A stretch of DNA of 64,000 bases from Pseudarthrobacter phenanthrenivorans Sphe3 (lineage in GTDB: Bacteria > Actinomycetota > Actinomycetes > Actinomycetales > Micrococcaceae), in contig NC_015145.1 in the NCBI RefSeq assembly GCF_000189535.1, positions 558,001 to 622,000 on the forward strand, in the 5' to 3' direction. The notes beneath the pieces were generated by a model. It made no database searches. It saw only the letters and a program-made list of their open reading frames with translations, and had not been told where the DNA came from. Positions 59,405 to 64,000 of the stretch are shown here, piece after piece (position 1 is the first letter of the stretch; each line of letters begins with the position of its first letter). The position numbers and the translations under genes are program-made.

Positions 59405-60353
59405 TGACCCTGACGGGTGTGCCTGCCAGCCATGCCGTGACGTCTTCGAACGCCCCGCCATAGAACTGCCGGTAGCTCTCCCGCGTGACGTAGCCGAGGT
59501 GCGGCGAAAGCACCGTGTTGGGGGCGGCAAGGAGCGGATGCCCGGCCTGCAGTGGTTCCTGGTCGAACACATCCAGTGCCGCCCCGCGGATCCAGCCCTC
59601 GGTGAGCGCCTTCAGCAGGGCATCCTGGTCCACCAGCGGGCCCCTCGCGGTGTTAACCAGGATGCCCTCGGGCCCCAGCAGCCGCAGCTCCTGCTCGCCA
59701 ACGGTGTTTTCGGAGCGCTCGGACAGCCTGAGGTGCAGGGTGGCCACGTCCGAGAGCCGGAACAACTCTTCCTTGGATACCCGCCGGGCACCGGCTTCCT
59801 CCGCGGCCTCAGCTGTCAGGTTCTGGCTCCAGGCCAATACCTCCATCCCGAACGCCTGGCCGTAACCGGCAATCCTCCGCCCGATCTTTCCGAGTCCCAC
59901 GATGCCCAGGGTCTTTCCGGCCAGCTCGAAGCCCACGGTGGTCTGCCAGGTGCCTGCGCGGAGGGAGTTCTCTTCGGCCGGCACGTTGCGGGCGATGGCC
60001 AGCAGCAGCGCCCAGGTCAACTCGGGGGCGGCAGTGGGCGAACCCGGAGTGCCGCACACCGTAATGCCCTGCTCGGCGGCGGCGGCAACATCAATGGAAG
60101 CATTCGCCATCCCGGTGGTGACCAGGAGCTGGAGGGCAGGAAGCTTCGCCAGCACCTCCCGCGGAAAGGCGGTCCGTTCCCGCATGGCAATGACCATGGT
60201 CACATCCGCCAGTGCTGACACCAGGGCCTCAGCCGTGGGGAAGGGTTCACGGAAGGTGGCCACGGTAACGCCCTCCGCCTCCAGTGCTGCCCAATCGGCG
60301 AAGCCATGGGCCACGTCCTGGTAGTCATCAAGGATGGCGAGGCGGTGCTGCAT
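59394..60353 (-). CDS. D-2-hydroxyacid dehydrogenase family protein
   Basis: A 319-residue NAD-dependent dehydrogenase. The Rossmann motif 'GKTLGIVGLGKIGRRIAGYG' sits in the middle, the substrate Arg in 'ILVNTARGPLVDQDALL', Glu in 'AALDVFDQEPLQAGHPLL', and the catalytic His in 'TVLSPHLGYVTRESYRQFYG'. It reduces 2-keto acids or oxidises D-2-hydroxyacids; the substrate is unknown. Convergent with ROK and not clearly part of the sugar operon. Confidence 0.92.
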   Translation of the reverse strand: MQHRLAILDDYQDVAHGFADWAALEAEGVTVATFREPFPTAEALVSALADVTMVIAMRERTAFPREVLAKLPALQLLVTTGMANASIDVAAAAEQGITVCGTPGSPTAAPELTWALLLAIARNVPAEENSLRAGTWQTTVGFELAGKTLGIVGLGKIGRRIAGYGQAFGMEVLAWSQNLTAEAAEEAGARRVSKEELFRLSDVATLHLRLSERSENTVGEQELRLLGPEGILVNTARGPLVDQDALLKALTEGWIRGAALDVFDQEPLQAGHPLLAAPNTVLSPHLGYVTRESYRQFYGGAFEDVTAWLAGTPVRVITP

Positions 60354-60495
60354 GGCGGTGTCCTTCGTCCCGGGATTCCTGGCGTGACCTCATCGTAAGG
60401 CAGGGCGTCTTCCGGTTGCGCGGAAGACCCGGGTATGGAAGCGGCATGATAGCAATGGGAGTGATGAAACTCCTGCTCCCACTGTTCTCCGCCGC

Positions 60496-61689
60496 ATGAG
60501 CGGCCGGTTGTCCTCCCGGATTCCCAAAAGTTGGGTGCTGCTGGCCTGTATTGGCCTGCTGGCGTTGAACCTCCGGGGCCCGTTTGTGGCGGTGGCGCCG
60601 GTTGTGGGCCCCATGCAGGCCGATCTTCAGTTCTCACCCGCCATGCTGGGGCTGCTGACCAGCATCCCGGTGCTGTGCTTTTCCCTGGCTGCGCCCTTGG
60701 CCTCCCTGGCCGCACGGAAGTTCGGTGCTGAGTTTGCCGTAACGCTGACCATCCTCGGCGTGCTGGCCGGGGTGCTCCTCCGATCCGCCGGCGGCCCTGC
60801 CCTGGTCATGGGCGGCACTGTGGTCATCGGCCTGGCCATCACCATCGGCAACATTGCCGTTCCGCTGATCATCCGGCGCGACTTTGCGCCCGCCCGCCAG
60901 GGAACGGCCATGGGCATCTACACTGCCGCCCTGAACATCGGTTCGTTCCTCACCTCAGTGGTGACAGCGCCGCTTGCTGCCGTGGCGGGCTGGCAGTTTG
61001 CCCTGGGGTCGGTGGCGGTGCTTGCTGTGGCGGCCATAGTTTTCTGGACCCTGGCTGTGGGAGCGCGGCGGGCGTTCCTCATAGCGCCCGACGACGGAAC
61101 GGGCACCCGCCTGCCACCGGTCGCCGGCGCGAGGTGGACCACCGCGGGCCTGACGGCCGGCTTTGCCGGGCAGGCATTCTCCTACTACGGGGTGACGGCC
61201 TGGCTGCCCACGTTCCTCTCCGACGAACTCGGACTGAGCCCTTCCGGGGCGGGCGCGGGGTCTTCCCTGTTCCAGATCCTTGCCATCGCCGGCGGGCTGG
61301 GGGTTCCGCTGGCGGCCCGGCTGGCGAGCACGACGACGGTTGCCGTCACCCTGGGCGTGATGTGGCTGACCGTCCCTGTGGGCCTGCTCCTGGCACCGCA
61401 GTGGTGGTGGATGTGGTCCTCCGTAGGCGGAGTGGCGCAGGGCGGCGGAATCACGTTGATTTTTATTGCCATCATCAAAGTCGCCCGGGACCAGGCCTCT
61501 GCAGGGCGGATGTCCGCTGTGGTGCAGGGCGTTGGCTACGCCATTGGCGCGGCGGCCCCGCCGCTGCTGGGCCTGGTGCACGATACGTCGGGGTCCTGGA
61601 CTCCGGCGCTCCTGGTCGTCCTCGCCTCAGTGTTGACCTTCTTCCTCGCCACCACCCTCGCCGTGCGAAGGGTGCCGAAAGGCCGCTAA
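60496..61689 (+). CDS. MFS transporter, CynX/NimT (cyanate porter) family
   Basis: A 397-residue polytopic membrane protein with about 12 membrane helices. The N-terminal 'LALNLRGPFVAVAPVVGPMQ' and 'MLGLLTSIPVLCFSLAAPLA' are hallmarks of the cyanate permease (CP) family, as in CynX and NimT. It likely exchanges a small anion or drug. No cyanase gene lies nearby. It is divergent from the hydroxyacid dehydrogenase and ends before a cluster of palindromes. Confidence 0.9.
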   Translation: MSGRLSSRIPKSWVLLACIGLLALNLRGPFVAVAPVVGPMQADLQFSPAMLGLLTSIPVLCFSLAAPLASLAARKFGAEFAVTLTILGVLAGVLLRSAGGPALVMGGTVVIGLAITIGNIAVPLIIRRDFAPARQGTAMGIYTAALNIGSFLTSVVTAPLAAVAGWQFALGSVAVLAVAAIVFWTLAVGARRAFLIAPDDGTGTRLPPVAGARWTTAGLTAGFAGQAFSYYGVTAWLPTFLSDELGLSPSGAGAGSSLFQILAIAGGLGVPLAARLASTTTVAVTLGVMWLTVPVGLLLAPQWWWMWSSVGGVAQGGGITLIFIAIIKVARDQASAGRMSAVVQGVGYAIGAAAPPLLGLVHDTSGSWTPALLVVLASVLTFFLATTLAVRRVPKGR

Positions 61690-61727
61690 GCCAGGCGCCG
61701 CCGTCGTACCTTCCCGCCGCCTTCCAA

Positions 61728-61826
61728 CGCTCTCTCACTTAACGTCGCAAAAACACGATCGCTCTCTCACTGCCACAGGGATAGTGAGAGAGCGATCCGG
61801 ATTTTCCTGCGTTAAGTGAGAGAGCG
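61728..61826. repeat. Nested palindrome cluster with four GCTCTCTCAC motifs
   Basis: The outer arms CGCTCTCTCACTTAACG (61728-61744) and its perfect complement (61810-61826, 17 bp) enclose a second perfect 14-bp inverted repeat (61757-61770 with 61784-61797), GATCGCTCTCTCAC. So the GCTCTCTCAC motif occurs four times. It sits between the convergent MFS and aceB genes and would act as a terminator in either direction. Confidence 0.85.
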
Positions 61827-61919
61827 TCGGCGGGTGGTGCTCCGCCGCCGGGCCGGCCCTCCGGATTTCGGAGGGGCCTGTTGCGAAAGGGCGTGCCGGC
61901 CCGGCGAACGGAATTCTGG

Positions 61920-63572
<1,653 letters not shown>

Positions 63573-63602
63573 TGGAGTTCTCCTGGTGCAAGGCCCAACT
63601 GG

Positions 63603-63650
63603 GTAGCGCTAAGTGTCGTTTTGACCCTCCAAAACGACACTTGGCGCTAC
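63603..63650. repeat. Palindromic repeat copy C (AACGACA-type) between aceA and aceB
   Basis: A 20-bp stem with one mismatch (63603-63622 with 63631-63650) around an 8-base loop. The inner arms GTGTCGTTTT and AAAACGACAC match the AACGACA core of the palindromes at 17600 and 18547. Confidence 0.8.
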
Positions 63651-63663
63651 TTACTTGGGGAAA

Positions 63664-64000
63664 TTAGTGGAACTGGCCCTCTTCGGTCGATCCGACCAGT
63701 GCGAGGGTGGATGCGTTCGGGTTGAGCGCGGTGGAGATGGTGTCGAAGTAGCCGGTGCCGACTTCGCGCTGGTGCTTGGTTGCGGTGTAGCCGCGGGACT
63801 CGGAGGCGAATTCCTTTTCCTGCAGCTCGACGTAGGCGCTCATGCCTTCCCGGGCGTAGCCGTGGGCGAGGTCGAACATCGAGTAGTTCAGGGCGTGGAA
63901 GCCGGCCAGGGTGATGAACTGGAACGTGAAGCCCATGGCGCCGAGTTCACGCTGGAACTTGGCGATGGTGGCGTCGTCCAGGTGCTTGCGCCAGTTGAAC
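63664..64000 (-). CDS. aceA: Isocitrate lyase, C-terminal part (runs off the window)
   Basis: The last ~112 residues of isocitrate lyase, which splits isocitrate to glyoxylate and succinate. '[20 protein letters not shown]' and '[20 protein letters not shown]' with '[20 protein letters not shown]' are the conserved C-terminus, ending '...STEEGQFH'. The rest of the gene, including the catalytic Cys loop, lies beyond the window edge. It is upstream of aceB on the same strand; the hairpin between them may modulate relative expression. Confidence 0.95.
   Translation of the reverse strand, partial: FNWRKHLDDATIAKFQRELGAMGFTFQFITLAGFHALNYSMFDLAHGYAREGMSAYVELQEKEFASESRGYTATKHQREVGTGYFDTISTALNPNASTLALVGSTEEGQFH

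Overview
The window is high-GC DNA from an actinobacterium, most likely Arthrobacter or Pseudarthrobacter (Micrococcaceae). The support is indirect: the codon and protein style, frequent GTG starts, and families typical of the group (GAF-ANTAR, DUF3151, DUF1990, DUF2236, Stealth, LytR C-terminal, SSI-type inhibitors, ROK). Almost all of it is densely packed chromosomal sequence. No prophage, plasmid origin, rRNA operon or CRISPR array is visible.

Layout. 0-10.6 kb: an IclR regulator, nadE, pyrE, a GAF-ANTAR protein followed by a STAS-like protein, a TAT-exported hydrolase, a NagD-like HAD, a SpoU methyltransferase, class II fructose-bisphosphate aldolase with a DUF3151 gene, a UDG-like protein and a secreted M14 carboxypeptidase. 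10.8-18.6 kb: purA, a YegP-like protein, an ECF sigma factor overlapping a membrane partner, a 2OG-Fe(II) oxygenase whose C-terminus is frameshifted, a run of small conserved genes, and an endonuclease-like gene bracketed by two related palindromes. 18.6-22 kb: purS-purQ-purL. 22.6-29 kb: a large secreted subtilisin-like protease, then a MarR-led operon that encodes two subtilisin-inhibitor-like (SSI) proteins around a 3-methyladenine glycosylase-type protein, then two small paralogous proteins of unknown function. 29-38.3 kb: lysC, an ABC transporter with two paralogous permease subunits, recR, dnaX and the SRP RNA.

38.3-40.3 kb: a tRNA-Ser(GGA) gene whose 3' end is duplicated on the far side of a degenerate IS481-type element. 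The insertion separates the tRNA from an older hairpin terminator and brings a UUCG terminator. 40.3-53.4 kb: a DUF2236 oxygenase, a secreted M23 peptidase overlapping a glutathione peroxidase, a metallophosphoesterase, a Stealth phosphotransferase, a HAD phosphatase, a LytR-C membrane protein, TetR and DsbA-like genes, and a glycosyltransferase next to a glycogen-debranching-type enzyme.

53.4-60.4 kb is the most distinctive metabolic module. Two Gfo/Idh/MocA dehydrogenases alternate with two AP-endonuclease-2-fold isomerase/epimerase-like proteins in one tightly coupled operon, divergent from a ROK repressor. Two inverted repeats that look like operators lie in the shared intergenic region. 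This composition suits oxidation of a sugar or glycoside to a keto form followed by isomerisation or elimination. The operon has no transporter and no kinase. 60.4-64 kb: a CynX-type MFS transporter, a nested palindrome cluster, and the glyoxylate shunt genes aceB and aceA (aceA runs off the window).
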